NCBI GenBank assembly: GCA_010092775.1
Contig: JAADYZ010000237.1
Span: 1 to 9,518 of the forward strand
Direction of reading: 5' to 3'
Source of the DNA: Chloroflexota bacterium
GTDB lineage: Bacteria > Chloroflexota > Anaerolineae > Aggregatilineales > UBA3940
DNA length: 9,518 nt
This document shows positions 1-6,843 of the stretch, piece after piece. How positions within the stretch are numbered: position 1 is the stretch's first letter; every line of letters begins with the position of its first letter. The notes beneath the pieces are model-generated. The model was not told the DNA's origin. It ran no database searches and saw nothing but the letters and a program-made list of their open reading frames with translations. Both the position numbers and the translations under genes were made by a program.

Positions 1-940
1 GCTCGTTGATGTAGAGGGCGTCGGTGGCTTTGTCCATCAAGAAGTCAACACGTGCCAGCCCTGCCCCATCGATGGCCATGAAGGCCTTCAGAGCAAGCTG
101 TCTGACCTGCTCCGCTTGCTCGTCTGTCAGCGGGGCGGGGATGAGAAGCTTGGCCTCATCGTTGATGTATTTGTCATTGTAGCTGTAGAACTCATCGCCA
201 GGAACGACCTCACCGGGAACTGACGCGACTGCCTGATCGTTGCCCAGAACGCTCACCTCTATCTCACGGGCCTCTATCCCCTGCTCGACTAATACGCGCC
301 GATCGTAGGCGGCTGCGGCGTCAATGGCAGTCTTCAGCTCTGCACGATTGCGCGCTTTGGACACACCAACACTACTGCCCAAATTGCAGGGCTTGGCAAA
401 CATCGGGTAGGAGAATGCGGCCTCAAGTTCATTGAGCATCCGTTCAGCCTCGAATTCCCACTCAGAGCGCAGCAGAAGTGTATAGGGCAGCACCGGAATG
501 TCGTGGGCCCGCATGACTGCCTTGAAGAGTGCCTTATCCATCCCGACGGCTGACCCCGCGACCCCTGCCCCAACATAGGGGATTGCGGCTAGCTCCAGCA
601 AACCCTGAACGCTGCCATCCTCACCAAAGGGGCCATGCAAAACCGGAAAGATCACATCGATCGTCGCCATGGGCGCTTGACCATCCGCTCCACGCAAGGT
701 GCGCTCGCCTGGCTCTCCGAGCAGCGCAGTGGGTTTCAGATCATCAGCGCCGTTTTGAAGGGCCGTCAAAGGGTCGGGTCCAGTGACCCAGCGTCCTTCC
801 TTGGTGATGCCGACGGGAACGATCTCGTATTTGTTGGGGTCGATGGCGTCCATAATGGAGCGGGCAGAGCGGAGCGACACTTCGTGTTCGCCACTGCGCC
901 CGCCAAACAAAACGCCAACTCGGATGCGTCGCTTGTCCAA
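1..940 (-). CDS. ddl: D-alanine--D-alanine ligase, 5' part (gene runs off the left edge)
   Basis: This cytoplasmic ATP-grasp enzyme joins two D-alanines for the peptidoglycan stem peptide. I translated 313 residues from a TTG at 940; no ATG lies between an in-frame stop upstream and this point, and a GAGAGGA ribosome binding site sits 6 nt before it. Visible family motifs are GGRSGEHEVS (residues 13-22, N-terminal D-Ala-binding Glu), HGPFGEDGSVQG (102-113), YVGAGVAGSAVGMDK (122-136), the ATP-binding KPCNLGSSVGVSK (183-195), the Tyr-containing omega loop FYSYNDKY (251-258), and ARVDF (296-300). The Tyr loop favours D-Ala-D-Ala over D-Ala-D-Lac specificity. The enzyme is usually about 350-370 residues, so roughly the last 50, with the metal-binding Asn/Glu end, lie outside the window. 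It is transcribed divergently from the glycosyltransferase. The family call is very secure; the TTG start is likely. Confidence 0.95.
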   Translation of the reverse strand, partial: MDKRRIRVGVLFGGRSGEHEVSLRSARSIMDAIDPNKYEIVPVGITKEGRWVTGPDPLTALQNGADDLKPTALLGEPGERTLRGADGQAPMATIDVIFPVLHGPFGEDGSVQGLLELAAIPYVGAGVAGSAVGMDKALFKAVMRAHDIPVLPYTLLLRSEWEFEAERMLNELEAAFSYPMFAKPCNLGSSVGVSKARNRAELKTAIDAAAAYDRRVLVEQGIEAREIEVSVLGNDQAVASVPGEVVPGDEFYSYNDKYINDEAKLLIPAPLTDEQAEQVRQLALKAFMAIDGAGLARVDFLMDKATDALYINE

Positions 941-982
941 TGCTGTCCTCTCTTGGTTGACCGAGGCACGGTACAGGCGTTA

Positions 983-1011
983 ATCATAGCGATGAATCGC
1001 AGCGGATACAA
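983..1011 (-). promoter_or_regulatory. sigma70-type promoter of ddl
   Basis: On the minus strand there is a -35 TTGTAT (1006-1011), a 17-nt spacer and a -10 TATGAT (983-988). The -10 ends 43 nt before the TTG start at 940, which leaves room for a short leader with the GAGAGGA site. The match to consensus is good, but the promoter has no experimental support. Confidence 0.6.
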
Positions 1012-1015
1012 TCAC

Positions 1016-1031
1016 CTTGAAGTCCTTCAAG
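1016..1031. promoter_or_regulatory. perfect palindrome upstream of the ddl promoter (possible operator)
   Basis: CTTGAAG, TC, CTTCAAG: two perfect 7-bp arms with a 2-nt centre. It begins 5 nt beyond the -35 of the ddl promoter. The centre is too short for an RNA hairpin, so a site for a dimeric DNA-binding protein is the better reading. Its position upstream of -35 would suit an activator. Its role is inferred only. Confidence 0.35.
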
Positions 1032-1070
1032 TCGCCTGAGACTTGCGTATCGCCTCAAAGCAGGACCCTA

Positions 1071-1079
1071 TGGTAAACT
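1071..1079 (+). promoter_or_regulatory. candidate extended -10 element for the glycosyltransferase
   Basis: TGGTAAACT (TGn followed by TAAACT) ends 55 nt before the ATG at 1135. No convincing -35 is seen at 17 nt; TTGCGT at 1043-1048 is too far away. The same TGnTAnnCT pattern appears upstream of the S41 protease and the carboxyltransferase. Confidence 0.3.
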
Positions 1080-1134
1080 GCACACAGGACCGATCCCAGC
1101 CCGTCCTGCTGCATAGAGAGGCCGGCCATTTAAC

Positions 1135-1884
1135 ATGATCACCTTGATTCTACCCGCCTACAATGAAGAGGCGGCCCTACCTGCGCAGTTGCAAGACATC
1201 GTCAGGCAGCATGACAATCTGCCCAACCTGCGAGTAATCGTGGTCGATGACGGCAGTGCCGACCGCACGGCGGAGATTGTGCAGTCTGTAAGCCGAGTCC
1301 ACCCTTGGATCCATGTGATACAGCATGAGCAGAACAAGGGGTTGAGCCAAGCTATCCAGACCGGATTCAGAGCCGCGTTGGACTACAGTAACGCCGATGA
1401 CGCCATCATCATTATGGATGCGGACAATACGCAGCCGGTCGATCTGATTCCTCGGATGGTTGCGGAAGTCGAAGGCGGTGCAGACGTGGTCATCGCATCT
1501 CGTTTTCAGCCAGGTGCTGAGGTGCATGGTGTCCCTTTCATGCGACGCCGCTACAGTGAGGGGATGAGTCTGCTGTTTCGCACGGCCTTCCCGATTGAGA
1601 ACGTGAGAGACTACTCCTGCGGCTTCCGTGCCTATCGGGCCGGGGTACTACAGCGCGCTTATGATCACTACGGCGCGGAGTTCATTACCGAGCAAGGCTT
1701 CGCCTGCATGGTGGAAGTCCTATTTCAGCTTGACGCTTTGGGCGATGATGTCACCTTTGCCGAGGTACCGATGGTGCTGCGCTATGATCAGAAGCCAACG
1801 CCCACCAAGATGCGCGTCGTCAAGACGATTAGGGATACGCTGCGGGTGGCGCTGCGCTTCAGAAATCAAAAACCGCCGCAGTGA
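1135..1884 (+). CDS. GT2-family glycosyltransferase (DPM1 / polyprenyl-phosphate mannosyltransferase-like)
   Basis: A 249-residue GT-A fold enzyme that probably moves a sugar from a nucleotide donor to a polyprenyl phosphate or similar acceptor at the cytoplasmic face of the membrane. It opens with the family signature ITLILPAYNEEAAL (2-15), has VVDDGSADRT (36-45) for the nucleotide, MDADNTQP (94-101) with the metal-binding DxD, and the acceptor-side EVPMVLRYDQ (210-219). There is no C-terminal membrane segment, as in single-domain DPM1-like proteins. The next base-paired AGAGG (1117-1121) is 13 nt upstream of the ATG, longer than usual. The stop codon at 1882-1884 lies in the loop of a hairpin that serves as terminator for the opposing tRNA-Phe. 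Donor and acceptor cannot be told from sequence alone. Confidence 0.9.
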   Translation: MITLILPAYNEEAALPAQLQDIVRQHDNLPNLRVIVVDDGSADRTAEIVQSVSRVHPWIHVIQHEQNKGLSQAIQTGFRAALDYSNADDAIIIMDADNTQPVDLIPRMVAEVEGGADVVIASRFQPGAEVHGVPFMRRRYSEGMSLLFRTAFPIENVRDYSCGFRAYRAGVLQRAYDHYGAEFITEQGFACMVEVLFQLDALGDDVTFAEVPMVLRYDQKPTPTKMRVVKTIRDTLRVALRFRNQKPPQ

Positions 1885-1893
1885 ATGCGGCGG
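1861..1893 (-). terminator. Rho-independent terminator of tRNA-Phe, overlapping the glycosyltransferase stop
   Basis: On the minus strand an 8-bp perfect GC-rich hairpin (arms 1886-1893 and 1873-1880, 5-nt loop) is followed by TTTTTGATTTCT. This is a textbook intrinsic terminator for transcripts coming from the tRNA. It lies inside the last codons of the opposing glycosyltransferase gene, whose TGA falls in the loop. For plus-strand transcripts the hairpin has no U-tract. Confidence 0.75.
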
Positions 1894-1910
1894 GGTTGAT
1901 CGGTGTGGAG

Positions 1911-1983
1911 TGCCGAGGCCCAGACTTGAACTGGGGACCCTGCGATTTTCAGTCGCATGCTCTACCAACTGAGCTACCTCGGC
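1911..1983 (-). tRNA. tRNA-Phe (anticodon GAA)
   Basis: The 73-nt minus-strand sequence folds as a full cloverleaf. It has acceptor GCCGAGG/CCTCGGC with discriminator A, U8-A9, a D-arm GCTC/GAGC, an anticodon stem TGCGA/TCGCA with loop CTGAAAA (anticodon GAA at 1950-1948), a variable GGGTC, and a T-arm CCCAG-TTCAAGT-CTGGG. No CCA is encoded (ACTCC follows the discriminator region), so CCA must be added enzymatically. It has its own promoter and terminator and so is probably a single-gene transcript. Confidence 0.97.
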
Positions 1984-1997
1984 AGGACAGTAGAGAT

Positions 1998-2025
1998 ATT
2001 TTATCGTGAGTTTTTTCCGTGTCAA
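1998..2025 (-). promoter_or_regulatory. Strong promoter of tRNA-Phe
   Basis: On the minus strand there is a perfect -35 TTGACA (2020-2025), a 16-nt spacer and TAAAAT (1998-2003). The expected start point is about 7 nt before the mature tRNA 5' end, so the 5' leader removed by RNase P would be very short. The -35 is only about 10 nt downstream of the U-tract of the transpeptidase terminator. Confidence 0.75.
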
Positions 2026-2027
2026 CT

Positions 2028-2062
2028 GAAATCAAAAAGAGCCGACTCGTGGGTCGGCTCTT
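2028..2062 (-). terminator. Rho-independent terminator of the L,D-transpeptidase gene
   Basis: On the minus strand AAGAGCCGAC (2053-2062) pairs over 10 bp with GTCGGCTCTT (2037-2046) around a 6-nt loop and runs into TTTTTGATTTC. It lies 25 nt past the stop codon at 2087. The tail TTTTTGATTTC is identical to that of the tRNA-Phe terminator. Confidence 0.85.
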
Positions 2063-2086
2063 CTATTTGCCTTGTTCAGTCCGAGT

Positions 2087-3142
2087 TTACCAGCGGACGA
2101 TCACGGTCGTGCCCGGCTGACCGACTTCCTCGTTGGGTAGAGTTTTGAAGTCCCAGTAGTTAGCCTGAGGTGTAACCCAGCGGAAGATCCACTTCACATC
2201 GTGCGGCCACATGTTGATGCAGCCGTTGCTGTGCAGGCGACCATAATCATTGTGCCAGTAGCAGCCATGCAGTGCAACGTGGCTGTAGGTGAAATAACTG
2301 ACCCAGGGGATGCCCGCCAGGTTGTAACCGCCACCGGTACGTCCGCCAACCATACGCTGGCCGTGACGCTTATCCAGGACGTTGAAGGTCCCGAAGCTGG
2401 TGGGGGTGGAGGGCATGCCGGTTGAGATACGAGCGGTATAGACAACCGCCTCACCTTCGAAGGCGTACAAGACCTGCTCGCCAATACTAATCTCGATACG
2501 CTTAGCGGCAGGGTCGACCTCTGCGCTGATCGGGGCAACTTCCTCAGGCGAGATCAAACGAACGTGATCCGCTTTCAGATAGAAGGTGTTGCCATAAATC
2601 TCTTCGACCTTGTAGAAGCCGTTCTCCAGGCCTGAGACGCGCTGAACCTGGCTATAGTAGACGGGCTCACGGACAGGCGAGTCCTCTTCGGGATAGGAAC
2701 GAGCCAGGCTAATCGGAACTGTAACCTCACTCCACATCATGCCTTCGGGTATTTCCGCCGGAGCATTGAAGATTGAGATGACAGGCTGCACCCAGCTTGA
2801 GTAGATGTAGCCACCCTCGACCTGAAGCCAGGTGTGATTGGTGTGATAGAGACCTTCACCAACGACTGCGCCCAGGATCGGCACTACATCGTTCCAGTAG
2901 AAGAAGCCAACATGGTCGGCCTTCCAGCTTGGTTCACTGTAGATCGTCATAACATTGAGCAGAATGCGGCCAAGGGGCTGGCCGAACCAGTGGGTGACGG
3001 TCGGAGCCGGTGCCGGTGGCACCGTGTCGTCAGCCGGAACCTCACCTTCGGCGAAGACAGGGCGCGCCATCGCTGCTGCGCCAATACCGCCCATCGCCAT
3101 TCCCATTCTCCGCAAGAATTCGCGCCGTGATACGTCATTCAT
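2087..3142 (-). CDS. Tat-exported YkuD-type L,D-transpeptidase with SH3-like repeats
   Basis: It is predicted to form or exchange peptide cross-links in peptidoglycan outside the membrane. I chose the ATG at 3142 (351 aa): AAGAGG lies 6 nt upstream, while the earlier in-frame ATG at 3169 has no ribosome binding site. The N-terminus carries the Tat signal SRREFLR (residues 5-11), then a Gly/Ala-rich hydrophobic stretch and a likely ARPVFA cleavage site near residue 31. Residues of about 55-200 look like two SH3-type segments, followed by the YkuD domain from about 213. The catalytic region has HGCYWHNDYG (His 292) and SNGCINM (Cys 308). The residue before GC is Asn; this position varies in the family. 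A second Cys directly follows the catalytic HG. The gene has its own TATAAT promoter and terminator, so it is probably monocistronic. Confidence 0.9.
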   Translation of the reverse strand: MNDVSRREFLRRMGMAMGGIGAAAMARPVFAEGEVPADDTVPPAPAPTVTHWFGQPLGRILLNVMTIYSEPSWKADHVGFFYWNDVVPILGAVVGEGLYHTNHTWLQVEGGYIYSSWVQPVISIFNAPAEIPEGMMWSEVTVPISLARSYPEEDSPVREPVYYSQVQRVSGLENGFYKVEEIYGNTFYLKADHVRLISPEEVAPISAEVDPAAKRIEISIGEQVLYAFEGEAVVYTARISTGMPSTPTSFGTFNVLDKRHGQRMVGGRTGGGYNLAGIPWVSYFTYSHVALHGCYWHNDYGRLHSNGCINMWPHDVKWIFRWVTPQANYWDFKTLPNEEVGQPGTTVIVRW

Positions 3143-3198
3143 GGAAAACCTCTTCCCCATCAGGATCATTGCTTGGGTAGTCTTTGTGTTGCTCGTAG

Positions 3199-3226
3199 AT
3201 TATACTGTACCGAGCTAAACGTGAAA
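3199..3226 (-). promoter_or_regulatory. Probable promoter of the L,D-transpeptidase gene
   Basis: On the minus strand there is a perfect TATAAT (3199-3204), 57 nt upstream of the start codon. The -35 is weak: CTTTCA with 17 nt spacing or TTCACG with 15 nt. TATACT on the plus strand (3201-3206) overlaps it and could in principle serve the HAD gene, but has no -35. Confidence 0.5.
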
Positions 3227-3272
3227 GGGACACATTTGGCGGGTTTTCCACCGAAGGGACGCTGATTAGCCG

Positions 3273-3935
3273 ATGAATGAAGCAGCACGCGCCGTTCTAT
3301 GGGACAAAGACGGGACGCTAGTCGACTCTGCCGACTTGCACTATGAAACCTGGCGTGGGGCCACCCGCAGCGTGTTGGGGTTCGATATGAGCCGCGAGCA
3401 GTTTGATGATCTCTTCGGCGCAGACAACGTCGAGATTCTCCGCATCTTGACCGGCGAGCTGCCCAGTGATGACCTGTTAGCGCGGGTGGATGCGGCCAAA
3501 GAAGGGACCTTTCGCGAGCAAGCGCGGCGTCACCTGAAGATGATGGACGGAGCGCTGGAGCTGATTGAGGCGCTGACTGCAGACGGCTGGCGGTTGGCTA
3601 TCGCGACCTCAGCGCCCTGCGAGAACATGCAGCTCACACTGTCGATTTTTGGGCTGCACAATCGCTTTCAAGCGACCGCCTGCCGCGACGAAGTCGCTCG
3701 GGGCAAGCCCGATCCGGCGCTGTTCCTACTGGCAGCCGAGCGCCTGGGCGTCGATGCGGGGCGCTGTGTGGTCATCGAGGACTCGATCGCTGGGGTGGAG
3801 GCGGCCCGCGCGGCCGGGATGGCCTGCATCGGCCTAACGAGCACGCACGCGGCCAGCAAGTTGCATGCGGCCACCCGCGTGATCCACAGCCTACGTGAGC
3901 TCAGGCCTCTCGATTTTGACCGACTAATTGGGTAG
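3273..3935 (+). CDS. HAD-superfamily hydrolase (beta-phosphoglucomutase / phosphatase-like, subfamily IA)
   Basis: This 220-residue cytosolic enzyme would hydrolyse or transfer phosphate on a small metabolite through an aspartyl-phosphate. Motif I is WDKDGTLVDS (10-19), with nucleophile Asp 11 and acid/base Asp 13. The usual FDxDGT opens here with Trp, and Lys 12 replaces the common Met/Leu. Motif II is IATSAP (Ser 113), motif III is GKPDP (Lys 145), and motif IV is VVIEDSIAGVEAARAAGM (166-183) with metal ligands Glu 169/Asp 170. A helical cap lies between residues 20 and 90. An in-frame TAG directly upstream fixes the ATG as the earliest start; GAAGGGA lies 13 nt before it. A 119-nt gap to the PPOX gene holds a GC-rich inverted repeat (3941-3952) with no U-tract. 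The substrate cannot be named. Confidence 0.9.
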   Translation: MNEAARAVLWDKDGTLVDSADLHYETWRGATRSVLGFDMSREQFDDLFGADNVEILRILTGELPSDDLLARVDAAKEGTFREQARRHLKMMDGALELIEALTADGWRLAIATSAPCENMQLTLSIFGLHNRFQATACRDEVARGKPDPALFLLAAERLGVDAGRCVVIEDSIAGVEAARAAGMACIGLTSTHAASKLHAATRVIHSLRELRPLDFDRLIG

Positions 3936-4054
3936 ACTTGGGCGCAAGCGCCGCGAGCGCTGCGCTGATGGCGCTGGACTAATCATCACACGACGGGTCG
4001 ACCTCTCACACAACCTGGACTCCACAACGCTAAGAAGGGATGCGACATCTAAAT

Positions 4055-4534
4055 ATGTCTGTGGAAACGTATCTCAATGCCGCCCAAACAACGATCAAGG
4101 AAGTTGACCACTGCATGTTGGTCACCTATGGGTCAGATGGTCTGCTGCACTCGCGCCTGATGCAGCCTTATGACACCGAGGAGAGCCTGGACATCTGGTT
4201 TGGGACCCGGCCCGACTCCCGCAAAGTAGAAGAAATCCAAGCCGACAACCGAGCCTTGGTGATGTTCTACAATCTCAAGGAAGCGGCTTACGTCTCAATG
4301 AACGGCACCATCGAAATGGTCGATGATCCGGAGTTGAAGAAGCAGTATTGGCACGAAGCCTGGGAAGACTATTTCGAGCGAGGCCCCGAGGGCGACGATT
4401 ATATGCTGTTGAAGTTTGTGCCCAATCGCATCGAGCAGATGAACTTTGCCCAGAAGGTGGCCCCAGAACCCTACGGGCGCGTCCCGGCGATTATGGTTCG
4501 CCAGGGTGATAGCTGGGTCGTGGCCGAAGAATAG
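4055..4534 (+). CDS. PPOX-type flavin-binding split-barrel protein (general stress protein 26-like)
   Basis: A small protein of about 159 residues with the pyridoxamine-phosphate-oxidase-like fold, which binds FMN, F420 or a related cofactor. The body fits the stress-protein-26 subgroup: CMLVTYGSDGLLHSRLMQP (barrel strands), IWFGTRPDSRKVEEIQ (a ligand-phosphate region), then YVSMNGTIEMVDDPELKKQYW, the usual strand plus helix. It ends with a short tail, DSWVVAEE. Start choice is ambiguous: an ATG at 4040 overlaps the only purine-rich site (AAGAAGGGA, 4032-4040), so initiation there would need another mode. The ATG at 4055 gives the family-like MSVETYLNAAQ but is 15 nt from that site. It may be co-transcribed with the HAD gene. 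No substrate or partner can be deduced. Confidence 0.85.
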   Translation: MSVETYLNAAQTTIKEVDHCMLVTYGSDGLLHSRLMQPYDTEESLDIWFGTRPDSRKVEEIQADNRALVMFYNLKEAAYVSMNGTIEMVDDPELKKQYWHEAWEDYFERGPEGDDYMLLKFVPNRIEQMNFAQKVAPEPYGRVPAIMVRQGDSWVVAEE

Positions 4535-4560
4535 GCTGGAACAGCATCCGCTAACGAAGC

Positions 4561-4590
4561 AGGGGCACAACCTACTGTGCCCCTAGTTGT
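4561..4590. terminator. Bidirectional hairpin terminator between convergent genes
   Basis: A perfect 9-bp stem AGGGGCACA/TGTGCCCCT (4561-4569, 4576-4584) with a 6-nt loop lies between the PPOX gene and the converging S41 protease. It is followed by AGTTGTAT, a weak U-tract. A second imperfect stem, ATCCAG/CTGGAT (4591-4596, 4608-4613), lies beside the protease stop codon. Termination in both directions is plausible. Confidence 0.6.
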
Positions 4591-4614
4591 ATCCAGGACC
4601 GTCGTCGCTGGATG

Positions 4615-6675
4615 CTAAGGCAGTGCGTCGATCGCGGCCCCTAGCAGCACGTCTTCGCCAGCCAGGTAAAGCCGCTCAGCCGCCTCCAACGACATTGGAA
4701 CGCGCAGGTCAGGCACCACACCTGGCCCCTCGATGATGATATTGCCATCCAGATCACGGGTCAGGCCGGTCGGAATCTGGAAGCTGTAACCGCCAGGCAG
4801 ATCGTATTGTCCGCGCGCAACCTCACCATAGATTCCGTTGGTGCTGTAGAAGCCGATCACCTCACTTTGCTCCAGCAAGCCCAGCACATAAGACACATTC
4901 TCACACGCACTGGCACAGGCTGGACCAATCAGGACAGCGACGGGCCCGTCGTAGTTCAGGTCATCATCTGGCTCAGTGTAGGCAGGCGGGCCGAAAGTCT
5001 CCAGGTCGCCGGTGGTGTCGCTGTAGTAGTAGCTTCGATAGAGGTCGATCCGTTCGTCTACGAAGTAGCTCGCGATGGTTGGACCGATCGGTGCGCCCCC
5101 GCCGTTGTCGCGCATATCGACAATCACACCGCGCACGTCTTGCTCGATGAAGGTCTCAATTGCGCGTTCCCAAAGGCGCAAGGTCAAGTTCAATTCGTCC
5201 GAAAAAGTGTAGATCGCCACGTAGCCGTGCCCACTGGGCAGGATATCGAACTCAACGGGCAAGAACTCCTGGCTTTCATCGGAGAGGTCGAAGGCGCCAA
5301 TGTGAGGATGGAAGAAGGTCTCCACCTCTTGTACCGCTTGCAGTTGAGCGGTGCTTGGCTCACTTGCGCCTGGGTTGATGTATTCGATTTCGACGCTCTC
5401 ACCAATCGGCAAACGGATCAGGAAGCGCAGGTCCTCCAAACGTTCCACGGTGGGGTTTGAGAAGGGGCCAATCCAGTTGACATCCTGAGCGATCGCGTCG
5501 TCAAGAGCGCCTCCATTCCAGGAGACGATCTCCGCCCCCCACTCGATGCCTGCTTCTGCGGCGGGCAGGCCATCAACAACCACGTGGGCAATGGTCCGCC
5601 CATCTTCCAGATCCAGCAGGCCCAGGCCGACCCCGCCGCCAGCGTCATCAAAGACCGCCCCGAAGGTCTCCCCGTTCAAACCGACGTGGCCGTCGGGGAT
5701 GGCGAAGGCGAAGTCTTGCAGGGCAAGGTAGTAAGCCCGTCCATCGTTGCGGCTCTCGGCCTCCGCGATGCGCGGAGCAATTTCATCGTAGAGGGCCTGC
5801 CAATCCAGGCCCTTAAGTTCGGTGAAAGGGTATTCACGTGACACTTGTTCAAACAGCGCATCGAAGCCCTCCGTCCAAGTCAGGTCGGAGAGATCGTTGA
5901 CGGCAATGTCGCCCTCGCTCAAGTTGACTTCGAGCGTCTCTTGCTTCGTGAAGCTGAAGGGATCAGCGTCAAGATCAACCAGGGAATAGCCTGCTTCGAT
6001 CTCAGTCACTGGGTCGTCATCGGTGAACAGCAAGCCATCCGGACCAAAGCCGGACGGGAAGGACTGCGCGTCATCCGGTGCCCAGAGCAACAACTCTCCT
6101 CCGGCTACCTCATTTTCATTCTCCCGATCAATGAAGGCTGAATTGTAGTTGGCCGACCAGCCGCCCGTCTCATCTTCGCTCAGAAAGGGATCATCAAGTA
6201 GGTTGGAGTCCATCACAATCTGCCAGACTTGCACGCCAGAGTCGGTTTCGCCGTCGTTATCCACATCGTTGAGTGGGCTGGCTGGGACCGCGGGCAGATT
6301 CAGGACGTAGCTGAAGGTGCCGTCGGTTACCCGGACTGGCCCGAGAATCTGCGCGTCTAGGGGCTGATCGTATTCGAAATCGCGATTGATGAAGCCCGTC
6401 ATGTCTTGCAGGTAGACGAAGCGCTCAAAGTAATAGACCTCGATAATCAGCTCATTGCTGACTTCGATCATGCCAGTGACGCGCACCGGTTCGCCTGCAC
6501 CCGTGACGGGTGCGCCAGCAACAGGCGCCAGGGTAGGCGGGACAGCCGTCGGCCCGGCCTCATCGGCTTGCTCATCGTCACTCGTCAAGAGGTCAGCACC
6601 AGGAAGGGCACAGGCCAGGATCGCGAGCAGGCTAATCAGGGCCACGCCGCGAATCGTTCTGTGGGATTGAGTCAT
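4615..6675 (-). CDS. Lipoprotein S41-family (C-terminal processing/tricorn-like) serine protease with PDZ domain
   Basis: A 686-residue predicted membrane-anchored extracytoplasmic protease. The signal peptide ends in ILAC (Cys 22), a lipobox, followed by an acidic Pro/Thr/Ala linker to about residue 62. Residues of about 63-265 form an N-terminal region that I do not recognise. It is rich in Asp/Glu and has an EF-hand-like loop DVDNDGETD (137-145). The S41 fold starts near 268, with catalytic-type His 330 in PDGHVGL, a PDZ-like domain at about 343-435 (GGGVGLGLL to EIEYINP), then DMRDNGGG (520-527), the nucleophile Ser 589 in CASACE and IEGPGVVPDL (648-657). The His-Ser arrangement resembles the tricorn/S41B type rather than the Ser-Lys dyad of CtpA. 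AAGAAAG lies 11 nt before the ATG. The natural substrate is unknown. Confidence 0.92.
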   Translation of the reverse strand: MTQSHRTIRGVALISLLAILACALPGADLLTSDDEQADEAGPTAVPPTLAPVAGAPVTGAGEPVRVTGMIEVSNELIIEVYYFERFVYLQDMTGFINRDFEYDQPLDAQILGPVRVTDGTFSYVLNLPAVPASPLNDVDNDGETDSGVQVWQIVMDSNLLDDPFLSEDETGGWSANYNSAFIDRENENEVAGGELLLWAPDDAQSFPSGFGPDGLLFTDDDPVTEIEAGYSLVDLDADPFSFTKQETLEVNLSEGDIAVNDLSDLTWTEGFDALFEQVSREYPFTELKGLDWQALYDEIAPRIAEAESRNDGRAYYLALQDFAFAIPDGHVGLNGETFGAVFDDAGGGVGLGLLDLEDGRTIAHVVVDGLPAAEAGIEWGAEIVSWNGGALDDAIAQDVNWIGPFSNPTVERLEDLRFLIRLPIGESVEIEYINPGASEPSTAQLQAVQEVETFFHPHIGAFDLSDESQEFLPVEFDILPSGHGYVAIYTFSDELNLTLRLWERAIETFIEQDVRGVIVDMRDNGGGAPIGPTIASYFVDERIDLYRSYYYSDTTGDLETFGPPAYTEPDDDLNYDGPVAVLIGPACASACENVSYVLGLLEQSEVIGFYSTNGIYGEVARGQYDLPGGYSFQIPTGLTRDLDGNIIIEGPGVVPDLRVPMSLEAAERLYLAGEDVLLGAAIDALP

Positions 6676-6726
6676 GTTTGATCACACTTTCTTAGATTGT
6701 TCATAATCCACCACATCGCGACTTTG

Positions 6727-6735
6727 AGGGTAACA
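6727..6735 (-). promoter_or_regulatory. Candidate extended -10 element for the S41 protease gene
   Basis: On the minus strand TGTTACCCT (TGn plus TACCCT) ends 51 nt before the ATG at 6675. No clear -35 is seen. It matches the TGnTAnnCT pattern found before two other genes here. Confidence 0.3.
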
Positions 6736-6791
6736 AAAAGCGCGACCTGCGCCACCCAGAATTAGCGGGGCAATCAACCGGTGCGCTGAGA

Positions 6792-6797
6792 TATCAT
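6792..6797 (+). promoter_or_regulatory. Candidate -10 box for the small acidic gene
   Basis: TATCAT matches 5 of 6 consensus positions and ends 46 nt before the ATG at 6844, a distance like those of the other promoters here. No -35 is recognisable, so this is weak. Confidence 0.25.
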
Positions 6798-6843
6798 CAC
6801 AAGAGCGTTTGATATGAGTCTTCCACACAACAAGGAGCCCCTA

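Noticed and set aside
2087..3142. The YkuD motif of the transpeptidase reads SNGC instead of the often quoted SHGC, suggesting a dead enzyme.
   Set aside because: From family knowledge the residue before GC varies in active members (Lys in B. subtilis YkuD), while the upstream catalytic His and the Cys are both present.
3941..3975. GC-rich inverted repeats between the HAD and PPOX genes as a terminator.
   Set aside because: The stems are only 4-5 bp, the alternatives conflict, and no U-tract follows; the two genes may be one transcript.
4807..5460. A 217-codon plus-strand frame opposite the S41 protease.
   Set aside because: It is a shadow of the protease reading frame, with no family motif and no separate promoter or ribosome binding site that I can see.
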